Shown here in pieces: positions 28,275 through 36,871 of a stretch of 64,000 nt of DNA. The notes below the pieces were generated by a model that saw only the letters and a program-made list of their open reading frames with translations, was not told the DNA's origin and did not search any database. The DNA is taken from assembly GCF_000172155.1 (NCBI RefSeq), contig NZ_ABIZ01000001.1, positions 4,931,105 through 4,995,104 on the forward strand. Reading direction: 5' to 3'. Each line of letters opens with the position of its first letter. The first letter of the stretch is position 1. The position numbers and the translations under genes are program-made. Source of the DNA: Verrucomicrobium spinosum DSM 4136 = JCM 18804 (GTDB lineage Bacteria; Verrucomicrobiota; Verrucomicrobiia; Verrucomicrobiales; Verrucomicrobiaceae).

Positions 28275-28646
28275 CTATGCCACCCGCTTTGAGCGTCGCA
28301 TTCTCACCGCGACATGATTCGTTCCAGGAAGGATACGCTTGCGGAGCGTCACTTCGACACAATCGACCCGGTCATCCTCCAAAAAGAAGCCGACCAGTTC
28401 CGCCGCCAAAGTCTCCAGAAGCAACCTGGGACGCCCCGCCGCGAGATCCCGCGCTTGGTTGGCCGCCACGGAGTAGTCCAGGGTGCAGGACAGCTCGTCC
28501 GTCATGGTGTCGAACCCCCTCGCCAGTTCCAGGGTGATGTCGGCAGAGAGCACCTGCCAATGCTCCCGCTCCTCCGTCGGCACGCCAATGCGGACAGGCA
28601 GGTCCAGGCCCACTATTTGAATTTCATCCGGGTGAATCATGATCAT
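28275..28646 (-). CDS. folB: Dihydroneopterin aldolase
   Basis: 123 residues, the size of FolB, which converts 7,8-dihydroneopterin to 6-hydroxymethyl-dihydropterin and glycolaldehyde in folate synthesis. Characteristic features are IVGLDLPVRIGVPTEER (first strand and active-site region), LDYSVAANQARDL, LLETLAAELVGFFL with the pterin-binding Glu, and VEVTLRKRI near the end. It lies 15 bp downstream of the HAD-Nudix fusion gene on the same strand, so the two are likely co-transcribed. Confidence 0.88.
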   Translation of the reverse strand: MIMIHPDEIQIVGLDLPVRIGVPTEEREHWQVLSADITLELARGFDTMTDELSCTLDYSVAANQARDLAAGRPRLLLETLAAELVGFFLEDDRVDCVEVTLRKRILPGTNHVAVRMRRSKRVA

Positions 28647-28661
28647 GATTGAACTTCAACG

Positions 28662-29744
28662 CTATACCAGTCCAAAGCCATCGCGGCGTCGGATCTCTTC
28701 CATCAAGATGCGGGTGGGAATATTCAGGTCTGCCTTCATGGCTTCCTCCCATTGGAGCCACTGGAACGCTTCCGCCTCGTCGTTCAAATGCACTTCCGGT
28801 TCTGTCGAGGAGCAGACTGCCAGATAGTTGAGCAGCAGGAAGTGGGCGCTCCGCTCGAATTCTGGCGGCTCCACGCAGTCCTGCACCATCACAAACTGAA
28901 TGTCTGCCTGCAACTCCAGTGCGGTTTCCTCCAGAATCTCACGGCGCAAGGCTGCTTCACAGGTCTCCCCACGCTTGATCTTGCCCCCGGGGATGCCCCA
29001 CCTGTGGCTCCACTTATGGGTCCTGAGCAGGAGCACCCTCCCCTGCTGGTCCAGAATCAACGCCCCCACGGTAGCCAAGGGATGCACTGCCCCATGCCCC
29101 GTCGTAGTGGTCGCCTGGACATGCCAGCCCCCAAGCAGTTGGGGCAGACGCGCCAGATCTCGTACGAGGATTTCCGGATGCGCTTGCATCAGCACCGTCG
29201 GCGACTCATACCCCGTTGCTGTGGCGATGGACAACACGCCCGCGGCATGCGCCGCCTCCACATCGTGCCGCATGTCCCCGATGAAAGCTGTCTCCTCTGG
29301 CAGCATGGCCTGCCGCTTCAGGATCTCGTGAATGGCCTCGCGTTTGTCCACCACTCCGCAATAGGCGGCCTCGAAGAAGTCCCGCACCCCATTGGCCTGC
29401 GCCTGCGCCTCAAAATGTTCTTGGGGCGCGCTGCTCAGCAGTACCATCCGCCGCCCGGTGGCGGCAGCATATTCCAGGAACGCCCTGGCGTGCGGCAGGA
29501 GCGGCACCACTTCGTCTCCGTCTGGGAAATGACGCAGATACAGCGCTTTGGCCTCCTCCAAGTCCACTTCGGGAAGCACTTCGCGGTAAAACTCTGTATA
29601 GGGAAGCCGAAAAAGAGCGCGGAAGCCCTCTCGATCCAGCGTGGCTTTTCCATAGTGCTCCAGAATGCCATTGGTCGCAGCCAGCACCCCTCCCAGATCG
29701 TCTGCAAGGGTGCCGGACCAGTCGAGGAGAAAATTGCGGATCAT
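28662..29744 (-). CDS. HAD-like phosphatase fused to a Nudix hydrolase
   Basis: 360 residues with two domains. Residues 1-205 are HAD-like: motif I DWSGT (D8 nucleophile, but S10 instead of the usual second Asp), motif II around S104/S105, K134, and motif IV GDMRHD (156-161). Residues 222-350 are a Nudix domain with box G254-x5-E260-x7-REILEETAL (268-276), normal except Ala for the box Gly. The gene directly precedes folB. In folate synthesis a Nudix enzyme removes pyrophosphate from dihydroneopterin triphosphate and a phosphatase then removes the last phosphate to give the FolB substrate, so the fusion could supply both steps. Alternative: a housekeeping or nucleotide-pool hydrolase. Confidence 0.85.
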   Translation of the reverse strand: MIRNFLLDWSGTLADDLGGVLAATNGILEHYGKATLDREGFRALFRLPYTEFYREVLPEVDLEEAKALYLRHFPDGDEVVPLLPHARAFLEYAAATGRRMVLLSSAPQEHFEAQAQANGVRDFFEAAYCGVVDKREAIHEILKRQAMLPEETAFIGDMRHDVEAAHAAGVLSIATATGYESPTVLMQAHPEILVRDLARLPQLLGGWHVQATTTTGHGAVHPLATVGALILDQQGRVLLLRTHKWSHRWGIPGGKIKRGETCEAALRREILEETALELQADIQFVMVQDCVEPPEFERSAHFLLLNYLAVCSSTEPEVHLNDEAEAFQWLQWEEAMKADLNIPTRILMEEIRRRDGFGLV

Positions 29745-30366
29745 CAGGATATTTTGGGGAGAAGCGGTGCCACCGTAGCCTGCCTCGATCCAGACTCAAG
29801 GTGAAGGCGCAACCCGTATCCCTTCCCCACCCCCACCGGGGGGGGGGCAGTTCCTTCTGCCGGCAACACCCCGCCCGCGATCTTCAGGCAGGCCTTCCCG
29901 ATGAGATCGTTTGAAGGAGCAACGCCCTGCACCCGACACCTCCTCCACCCAGCCCATGTCTGGGCCTGGCCGGTGGTGGATGCCCCTTACGGTCATGGCT
30001 TGCAATGCCGCAGTGTCAGACTTTTCCAGCAGCGTTATTTCCTTCACATCTGCCACCGCCAGTTATGAATCGGGCAAGGCTTTACCGGACAGCATACCCG
30101 GACTCTACTCATTTCAAGTATTGATAGTAGATGAAACTACCAGTTCATCACCGCGCTTTGCACGCATCTGCATCACCTAAAAGGGGTATATTCACCGGCA
30201 AACCCTGCAAATTGCTTTTTTCTGTTACACGTTTTGGGTGGATAACCACGACATCAAATGGCATTGCAGGTGGTGAGCTGTCAAAGTGTGAACCACTTTT
30301 ACTCCAACCCTTCACACGTCCCCCTCTCACTCAGTCCTTCCGACTTTTTTTGACCCACGTTTCTTC
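29745..30366. other. Stretch without a clear gene; broken frame and G-run
   Basis: On the minus strand a frame opening near 30056 (GTG) shifts into a second frame that ends in TGATG overlapping the HAD-Nudix start at 29744. The second frame contains a run of ten Gs (plus strand, 29838-29847). Together they could be a decayed or phase-variable small gene; neither part resembles a known family. The region 30180-30366 is upstream of the first glycosyltransferase and is relatively AT-rich. Confidence 0.35.
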
Positions 30367-31605
30367 ATGCGCGTTCTCATCACGAACAATTCACTCTCCG
30401 CCCGTGCGGGCACTGAACTGGTGGTTTATGAAATAGGCCGGGAACTGCGCCGCCGTGGTCACGAGGTGGCCGCCTACAGCTCCACCCTGGGCGAGGTGGC
30501 CGAGTTGATGGTAGGCTCCAGTATTCCAGTGGTGAACCAGCCGGAGGCTTGCCCCTTCCAGCCAAATATCATCCACGGCCAGCATCATCTCGATGCCATG
30601 ACGGCCTTGTTAGCCTTTCCGAACACTCCCGCTGTCTATCACACGCATGGCGGTGTGCCCTGGGTGGAACGGCCACCGGTGCACCCCCGCATACTGCACT
30701 ACATCGCCATGTGTGAGGATCTGGCCGATGTCACGAGGATCAATCTAGGACTGCAACGCGACCAGGTAACCGCCCTCCCCAACTGGGTGGACCTCAACCG
30801 CTTCCGCGGCAATCACCAACCTCCGGCCAAACCCGAACGCGCCGTGTTGTTTGGCGGCGGACTCGGAGACCCCGCGATGGTGGCGAAGCTGCGACCTGCC
30901 TTTGAGCCCCTCGGGATCCGACTTGATAGCACAGCGGACTGGACCGAAACCGACCGGCGAACGCCTGAACTCGCCCTCCCCCGCTACGATATCGCGCTGG
31001 CATCTGGTCGATCCGCCTTGGAAGCCATGGCCAGCGGCTGCGCCGTGATCATCGCCAATCATGAAAGCAGCACCGGTTGGGTCCGCCCCGACAACTTTGC
31101 GATGCTAAAACGGCAGAACTTCGCGCCCAAGCGTCCAGATCCCGGGTTTGATGCCTCCACCATCCAGACCTTCCTATCGGCCTACGATGCAGAGTCGGCC
31201 CGCAAGGTCACCTTGATGACCCGGGAGCAATGCGAACTCATTCGTGCCGTTGATCGTTTGCTGGAACTGTACGAAACCACCGTCCGAAGCTGGACGCAGC
31301 GCCAGAAGGCGGCACGTGACTGGGAGCTGGAGCGCGCAGAGGAGGATCGCAAAGCCGCATTGAACTATCTCCGACAGCTCGCTGTGGCAGTTCGAGATGT
31401 GGAAGCGCTCCACGTCACCAACCGCAGGAACCAAAAGCAGATCGAGTCCTATGCCAGGGCAAAGGAAAAGCTCGCGAATGAAATCGGACACCTGGAAAAG
31501 AAACTCTCCCGCACGGGTAACGATGTCCAGTTGGTGAATCAGTTGCGCCGCCACTGGCTGGGTCGCATCGCGCTCAGCTGGTGCGGGCGGCGCGCCAGGA
31601 ACTAA
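30367..31605 (+). CDS. GT-B glycosyltransferase with coiled-coil tail, first copy
   Basis: 412 residues. The N-terminus MRVLITNNSLSARAGTELVV with the GTELVVYEIGRELRRRGHEV helix is the acceptor domain of GT4-like enzymes, and YDIALASGRSALEAMASGCA is the donor-site segment (with E in place of the usual E-x7-E pair). Residues about 310-395 are a predicted coiled coil (RAEEDRKAALNYLRQLAVAV, ARAKEKLANEIGHLEKKL) and the end RRHWLGRIALSWC may touch the membrane. Roughly two thirds identical by eye to the copy at 33369 and the same length. No signal peptide. Sugar and acceptor unknown; the Mur ligase between the copies suggests envelope work. Confidence 0.75.
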   Translation: MRVLITNNSLSARAGTELVVYEIGRELRRRGHEVAAYSSTLGEVAELMVGSSIPVVNQPEACPFQPNIIHGQHHLDAMTALLAFPNTPAVYHTHGGVPWVERPPVHPRILHYIAMCEDLADVTRINLGLQRDQVTALPNWVDLNRFRGNHQPPAKPERAVLFGGGLGDPAMVAKLRPAFEPLGIRLDSTADWTETDRRTPELALPRYDIALASGRSALEAMASGCAVIIANHESSTGWVRPDNFAMLKRQNFAPKRPDPGFDASTIQTFLSAYDAESARKVTLMTREQCELIRAVDRLLELYETTVRSWTQRQKAARDWELERAEEDRKAALNYLRQLAVAVRDVEALHVTNRRNQKQIESYARAKEKLANEIGHLEKKLSRTGNDVQLVNQLRRHWLGRIALSWCGRRARN

Positions 31606-31923
31606 CTCACGCGCCTATTGGATCGGCCCGCCGCCAACCAAACAGGGGAAACCACCCGTGTGCCTGCTCCATGCCGTGGCATGGCAGAGCACCGGCGGGT
31701 ACAACTCCCTGCGTGGGCGTAAGCTGAATCGTCTGTCGGCTGTATTTGCTGGAACATCCTGCCAACCAGCAACCGCTGAGACGCGATTCAGACGAACTAC
31801 CATGCGCCCCCTTCGTCAGATTTGCCCCCCTGCCTGCCACCTGGCGCCCCCCCTCTCCATGTCCTCACTCCTGTCGATGAAAATGCTTATTGTCGAAGCA
31901 TCAGCGGCCTGACACACTGAATT
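31606..31923. other. Intergenic stretch, nothing recognised
   Basis: Short open frames on both strands have no recognisable motif and poor composition. No strong hairpin with a T-run was seen. Confidence 0.5.
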
Positions 31924-33357
31924 ATGATCAGCGGCCCGATCTCGACCATCGATTTGGGAACTCCCCCATCCTGCTCGGCCGCAGGACCCGTGCATTTTGT
32001 GGGCATTTGCGGCAAAGGCATGTCAAGCCTTGCTGTCGCGCTTCATCGCGCGGGCGTTCCCGTCACCGGCTCGGATGAACCCCTCGCCTACGGCGAGCCA
32101 GTGGCCCTGTTGCAAGCAGAAGGGGTGCCCCACCGTCTGGAATTTCATCCTGACCACGTGATCGGCGCGTCCAAGGTGGTGATCAGCCGGCAATATTCCC
32201 GGGGCAACCCGGAGGTGGAGGCGGTGCTTGCTGCCCAGATCCCTTACTATTCATTGCCCCAGTTCATCCTGGAACACTTCCTTCACGGCCAGAAGAATGT
32301 CGTCGTCGCCGGGACCAAAGGGAAAACCACAACCACCACCATGCTGGCCTGGATCCTGGAGCAGGAAGGGCTCTCCCCAGGCTATTTTATCGGCGGCGTG
32401 CCCAAGAACCAGATGCCGCCAGGGCGCTTCCCAGGAAGAGGACTGAATGTGATTGAGGGGGATGACTACGAGACACTCTTCTGGGATCATAGCCCCAAGT
32501 TCGCCTACTACCGGCCTTCCACCGTCCTCCTCACCAATGTGTACCCAGACCATCCCGAGTACCACCAGGGAGATGGGTCATCACTGAACCACTTCCGTAC
32601 GCTCATGTGCCAGCTGCCTGCCAACGGTCTGCTGCTAACAGGCGACAATGGCCCCCTCTCCCGTCAGGTGGCAGAGATGGCCCCCTGCATGCGCCAGCGG
32701 GTGGGATTCGAGGAAAGCGCAGACATCCGAATCCATGATTGGAACCAGGAGGAGGACGGCATCCAGTTCACCTTGGGCAACACCAAATTTTTCTTGCCGG
32801 TCACCGGGCGCCACAATGCATTGAATGCCGCGATGGCAGCCGTTGCCGCGGAACACCACGGTGTGCCCCTGGCGCACTCCGCGGCCCATCTTTCCGCCTT
32901 TCAGGGCGTGCAAGGGCGTCAGGATCTGGTCGGGTCCCACCGGGGCATCGATCTCTATCGTGATCTTGCCTATCTGCCGGAAAGCCTCCTCTTGGTGCAG
33001 GAGAATTTTCGCCTTCGATTTCCTGACCGCCGTCTGGTGCTGCTCTACCAGCCTTTCATAGTCAACGGCCTGCCGGGTAAGGACTCGGAACTTTCCGCGG
33101 TCATGAGCCAGTTCGACCTGGTACTGCTGGCGGACGTCTTTAAGCCGGTCCTGTGTGCCCCGGTCAATCCCGGCTTTTCAGATACGGTGCAAGCCATGCT
33201 TTCGGCACGCGCCACCCTGACGCATCGCGTCGGCACCGTCGAGTCCTGGCCCCAGTCTGTCCGCCCTCATTTGGTGCCTGGTGACGTCGTCCTGGCCATC
33301 GCCCACCCAAAGGTCCAGCCTCTCCTGGATCACGTTGTCGAAGCGCTCGCCCACTGA
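31924..33357 (+). CDS. Mpl/MurC-like Mur ligase with altered C-terminal motif
   Basis: 477 residues with the three Mur ligase domains. The N-terminal Rossmann part has HFVGICGKGMSSLAVALHRA and VTGSDE as in MurC and Mpl; the ATP site is GTKGKTTTTTMLAW; the middle IEGDDYETLFWDHSPKFAYY matches the Mpl EADEYDTAFFD region; HNALNAAMAAVAAEH follows. In the C-terminal domain the conserved DxAHHP motif reads DLAYLP, so two His are replaced. Mpl recycles murein tripeptide by joining it to UDP-MurNAc; substrate use here may differ. The gene lies between two duplicated glycosyltransferases, ending 11 bp before the second. Assigned to the Mpl-like subfamily, not to MurC, because of the middle motif. Confidence 0.82.
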   Translation: MISGPISTIDLGTPPSCSAAGPVHFVGICGKGMSSLAVALHRAGVPVTGSDEPLAYGEPVALLQAEGVPHRLEFHPDHVIGASKVVISRQYSRGNPEVEAVLAAQIPYYSLPQFILEHFLHGQKNVVVAGTKGKTTTTTMLAWILEQEGLSPGYFIGGVPKNQMPPGRFPGRGLNVIEGDDYETLFWDHSPKFAYYRPSTVLLTNVYPDHPEYHQGDGSSLNHFRTLMCQLPANGLLLTGDNGPLSRQVAEMAPCMRQRVGFEESADIRIHDWNQEEDGIQFTLGNTKFFLPVTGRHNALNAAMAAVAAEHHGVPLAHSAAHLSAFQGVQGRQDLVGSHRGIDLYRDLAYLPESLLLVQENFRLRFPDRRLVLLYQPFIVNGLPGKDSELSAVMSQFDLVLLADVFKPVLCAPVNPGFSDTVQAMLSARATLTHRVGTVESWPQSVRPHLVPGDVVLAIAHPKVQPLLDHVVEALAH

Positions 33358-33368
33358 CCGGAGTCCAC

Positions 33369-34607
33369 ATGCGCATTCTCATCACCAACCATTCCCTCGC
33401 GGCCCGTGCCGGCACGGAACTGGTGGTTTATGAAATAGCCCGGGGGCTGCAATTGCGCGGGCACGAGGTGGCAGCTTACAGTTCCAGCTTGGGTGAGGTG
33501 GCCGAGCTGCTGAGCGCCTCCAGCATCCCTGTCCTGACCCAGCCAGATGCTTGCCCATTCAAGCCGGATCTCATCCACGCCCAGCACCATCTGGATGCCA
33601 TGACCGCCCTGCTGGCTTTTCCAGGCACACCCGCAGTCTATCACATCCACGGCGGGGTGCCCTGGGTGGAACGCCCGCCTGTCCACCCGCGCATCCTGCA
33701 CTACATCGCCATGTGCCAGGACCTGGCTGACTGCACGCGGATTAACCTTGGGTTGGAAGAGGATCAGATCACCACCGTCCCCAACTGGGTGGACACCCAT
33801 AGGTTTCAGGGCACCCGTACTCCCTCTGCCAGACCAGAACGAGCCCTCCTGTTCGGCGGCGGCCTGGGTGAGCCGGGCGTGGCGGCGAAACTTCGCCCCG
33901 CTTTTGAGCAACATCAGATCCGGCTGGAAACCACGGCCGACTGGACAGAGACAGATCGGCGCACGCCCGAGCTGGCGCTCCCACGCTACGATATCGTCCT
34001 GGGCTCAGGCCGGTCCGCCCTGGAGGCGATGGCGAGTGGATGTGCCGTGGTGATCGCCAATTACCAAAGCTGTGTCGGCTGGGCCCGTGCCAACAATTTC
34101 CTGACCCTGCAGCATCAGAACTTTTCACCCAAGCGTGCCGATCCGGGCTTTGACGCCTCCATCTTGCAGAGTTGTCTTGCTGCTTACGACCCTGAAGCGG
34201 CAAAAGCGGCCACAGAAATGACTCGCACTCGATGCTCCATGGGGCAGGCCATCGACCTTCTGTCAGCCCTTCATGAGAAGGTGGCCCAGTCCTGGCAGCA
34301 ACGCCCGATCCACCATGATCGCGAACTTCTGACGCTGGCAGATGCGGAACGCAAAGCCGCGCTCGTGTACCTGCGGCAGCTCGCCGTGGCCGTACGCGAT
34401 GTGGAGACTCTTCATGTCACCAACCGCATGCAGCAGAAGCAGGTGGAGTCGGTTGGCAGGGAGAAGGACAAGCTGGCGGCCGAGATTGCGAGGTTGGAGG
34501 CAAAAATCGCCCGTTCAGGGGACGACCTCAATCTGGTAAAAAAACTGCGGAGCCACTGGCTGGGCCGCCTCGCCCTGAGTTGGTGCCGCCGGGGCAACAG
34601 AAACTAG
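33369..34607 (+). CDS. GT-B glycosyltransferase with coiled-coil tail, second copy
   Basis: 412 residues, a paralogue of the gene at 30367. The start MRILITNHSLAARAGTELVV, the block PAVYHIHGGVPWVERPPVHP, the donor-site segment YDIVLGSGRSALEAMASGCA and the coiled-coil end (REKDKLAAEIARLEAKI) align without gaps over the whole length. Differences are concentrated in the second half of the donor domain and the linker (about 285-335), so the two could use the same sugar but act on different acceptors. It follows the Mur ligase by 11 bp, so these two are certainly one transcription unit. Confidence 0.76.
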   Translation: MRILITNHSLAARAGTELVVYEIARGLQLRGHEVAAYSSSLGEVAELLSASSIPVLTQPDACPFKPDLIHAQHHLDAMTALLAFPGTPAVYHIHGGVPWVERPPVHPRILHYIAMCQDLADCTRINLGLEEDQITTVPNWVDTHRFQGTRTPSARPERALLFGGGLGEPGVAAKLRPAFEQHQIRLETTADWTETDRRTPELALPRYDIVLGSGRSALEAMASGCAVVIANYQSCVGWARANNFLTLQHQNFSPKRADPGFDASILQSCLAAYDPEAAKAATEMTRTRCSMGQAIDLLSALHEKVAQSWQQRPIHHDRELLTLADAERKAALVYLRQLAVAVRDVETLHVTNRMQQKQVESVGREKDKLAAEIARLEAKIARSGDDLNLVKKLRSHWLGRLALSWCRRGNRN

Positions 34608-34665
34608 ATGACTCCCCCTGCCCGATCCCAGAAAGGCAGATCTCGCCCAGACCAATCGGCTCGCC

Positions 34666-36276
34666 TCAATTTTCCTTCCACTCAAGCTGGGTGCCTGCCG
34701 GCATAAGCCTGACCGCCCGGACGATGTCCCAGTTGGTGAGACGGAACCCGCCCAACCCTTCCTGGGAATTCATCTTTGCGGGAATGCTCGTGCCATGCAG
34801 CCCAAACGGCAGGGGCTCTGCACCTTTGCCCCGGGCTAGATTGATCCAGACCACCCCTACTGGGTTATTGGGGCCGGACCCCAGAAACTGCTCCTCTTCC
34901 AGCTTCGCCTTCGGCGGTACGGCTTCTGGAGTGGGGATGGAGGAGGCCCCGATCGAAATCACAGGCGATGCCGGCGCTTTAGGCGGGTCCCGATCTTCCT
35001 GCAAAGTGGCCAGACGGGGGGCCGGAATGGCATCCAGCACCGTCCAGAAGTTGCGGCCGCGGAGGCCTGGACGCGCCGATGCAACCGGCATTACCGCCAC
35101 AAGCCGACCCGCTTTGTAGATCTGCAAGCGTGTGAGTGCGATGATGGAGGCCGTAACTGGCTCCGACGCGTCAGCAAGCGGCTGCAAGCTGCCCTCCATG
35201 GCATGCTCGATTTCAAACGGAAAGACATTAGGCACCTTGAAACTGGTCCCCACCACTGGCGCACCTTTGATCTTGGTGTTTATCCGCCGGAGGAAGCTCT
35301 CATCGCAATGGAACCTCTCCGCCACCAGTTCCCACGCGCTCCGGTACAGCAACAACGGGGGCCCAACGAGGTCCCGATAGGTGAGATCAGGCTCCGCCGA
35401 CCCCTTTGCCCCAGATTTCCCAGCCGCTGCGGGGCGATGGGGGGCAGTGGCCGTTGTGCCCGCACCCGAGGGGCCAGCCATGATGAAACGGAGATCATCC
35501 GGGCGCAGATGATACGTGGTGAAGGGGTCGCCCAGCACCGAGCGAGCCCGCTCCACGAGCGATGTCTGATCCGTCAGCCCCTCGTGAGAGGTCAGATAGA
35601 GCTCCACCAGTTTCTGAAACACAGGGCCGGACTTGCCGTCGATGTATCCACAGGAAAACCCCTCCCGGTCCATGTAAACCTGGAGCAGGACATTCACATA
35701 CTCCTGCTGGGCCTGCAGTCCATACACTGGCATTGGCTTTGGAGCCGCCGTATTGCCACCTTTTTTCGCCCCAGCCGAGCCCTCCGCTGGCTTGGGCGGC
35801 GGGGGCGGCACCATGGCCTTCAGTTCCTCCAGCGTGGGAATCTTCAGGGTCTGGCCAATCCGAATCACGTCTGAAGTCAGGCCATTGGCCGTCTTCAGTT
35901 GATCAGATGACATGCTGAACTTGCGGGCAATCTTCGCAATCGCGTCCCCTTTCTCCACAGTGTACTCCTGCGGGCGGGGTGGAGTCATGGCGGGTGCCGC
36001 CCCTCCGGGAACGCCAGGGGTGCCCGAGCCCATTGCCCCGACAGCGGGGGCGGATGCTGCCCGAATCTCTGCCATGAGACGCCCCCACTTATCATCCGCC
36101 GGAGGCACCACCCGCCAAGTCCACTTGACCGCGTTTTCCAATCCGGGCTCAATCAGCTTGGACGGCGGCGGCACCACCATGCCCGGCTGACTGGTCACCT
36201 GGCCCAGCAGCGAGGCGGAACACGCGGTCAGCAGGAGAAGCGAGGTCGAGAGGGGGTGGGCGAAGTTTTTCGTCAT
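34666..36276 (-). CDS. LysM lipoprotein with a YkuD (L,D-transpeptidase) domain lacking the catalytic Cys
   Basis: 536 residues from ATG 36276. A signal peptide ends in the lipobox LLTAC (Cys near residue 21). A LysM domain follows (about 84-128, YTVEKGDAIAKIARKFSMSS), then a proline-rich linker, a helical region, a second region that resembles a degenerate LysM (LLLYRSAWELVAERFHCDES) and a C-terminal YkuD domain with HGTSIP and FRLTNWDIVRAV. Active enzymes have SHGCxR before this point; here the sequence reads GLGGFRL, so both the catalytic Cys and its neighbouring His are missing. It probably binds peptidoglycan without cross-linking it. It ends convergently with the second glycosyltransferase. 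Confidence 0.78.
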   Translation of the reverse strand: MTKNFAHPLSTSLLLLTACSASLLGQVTSQPGMVVPPPSKLIEPGLENAVKWTWRVVPPADDKWGRLMAEIRAASAPAVGAMGSGTPGVPGGAAPAMTPPRPQEYTVEKGDAIAKIARKFSMSSDQLKTANGLTSDVIRIGQTLKIPTLEELKAMVPPPPPKPAEGSAGAKKGGNTAAPKPMPVYGLQAQQEYVNVLLQVYMDREGFSCGYIDGKSGPVFQKLVELYLTSHEGLTDQTSLVERARSVLGDPFTTYHLRPDDLRFIMAGPSGAGTTATAPHRPAAAGKSGAKGSAEPDLTYRDLVGPPLLLYRSAWELVAERFHCDESFLRRINTKIKGAPVVGTSFKVPNVFPFEIEHAMEGSLQPLADASEPVTASIIALTRLQIYKAGRLVAVMPVASARPGLRGRNFWTVLDAIPAPRLATLQEDRDPPKAPASPVISIGASSIPTPEAVPPKAKLEEEQFLGSGPNNPVGVVWINLARGKGAEPLPFGLHGTSIPAKMNSQEGLGGFRLTNWDIVRAVRLMPAGTQLEWKEN

Positions 36277-36407
36277 CGTCAATCGGGCTCTGCAGTTCCA
36301 GAGCACTCAAGAGCAAATGACGGCGCATGCAACTTTAACTGCTTGGAAGTGCCCCCCCTGAACCAATAAGAGCCCCTTTCTCCTGCTCGACAACCGGACA
36401 CCCCGAC

Positions 36408-36756
36408 CCGCTGAGCGGGAGACACCAGACTGGAAGACAAAAGACTCAAGACTTGAGTTCTGACCATGTGAGGTCGCTACGGGCGTAGTCCGGTTGTCTC
36501 AGCCCCGCTCACCCTCCAATCGTCCCATGATCCCCTTCCCGCTCCGCCCACTCTACAGACCGCGGGGCCGGAGACCCCGCCTCCTTTATTCTGGAGCCGA
36601 GTCACCTCGCAACTTGTTCGTGGGTAAAGGAGCGAGGTTTTCAACCCCACTCAGTCGCACGTCCTATAAGGTAAGCCACAGGGAGCCCGTTCAATTTTGC
36701 GCCAGTATCAAGTCTGATGTCTGGTGTCTTAAAGTCTGGTGTCTCCCGCGCAGCGG
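36408..36756. repeat. Possible MITE-like segment bounded by inverted repeats
   Basis: GCGGGAGACACCAGACT at 36415-36431 recurs as its exact complement at 36733-36749; with one mismatch the match extends outwards to 25 bp (CCCGCTG before the A/C difference). The ends are about 350 bp apart and no gene lies between. Short direct repeats (GTCTGGTGTCT) occur near the right end. No clear target duplication was found, so it could also be two solitary dispersed repeats in opposite orientation. Confidence 0.5.
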
Positions 36757-36801
36757 GCCGGGCCGCCCCCATCACCCTCTCCCAGACACCATCAACAAAA
36801 A

Positions 36802-36823
36802 GGCGACCCCTCTCGGAGTCGCC
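36802..36823 (-). terminator. Intrinsic terminator after sucB
   Basis: On the minus strand GGCGACTCC, loop GAGA, GGGGTCGCC (one G-T pair), then TTTTTGTTG. It lies 49 bp past the sucB stop codon. Confidence 0.82.
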
Positions 36824-36871
36824 CATTGAAAGTTGGCGCAGGTGCTTCCAGCCCTGCTATGCACAACGCAC

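Larger units (their letters stand above)
36277..36871. other. Long intergenic region with inverted repeats
   Basis: No gene supported. It holds a pair of 17-bp perfect inverted repeats (36415-36431 and 36733-36749), a GCGGGG/CCCCGC hairpin near 36562, and the sucB terminator. See the separate repeat entry. Confidence 0.6.
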
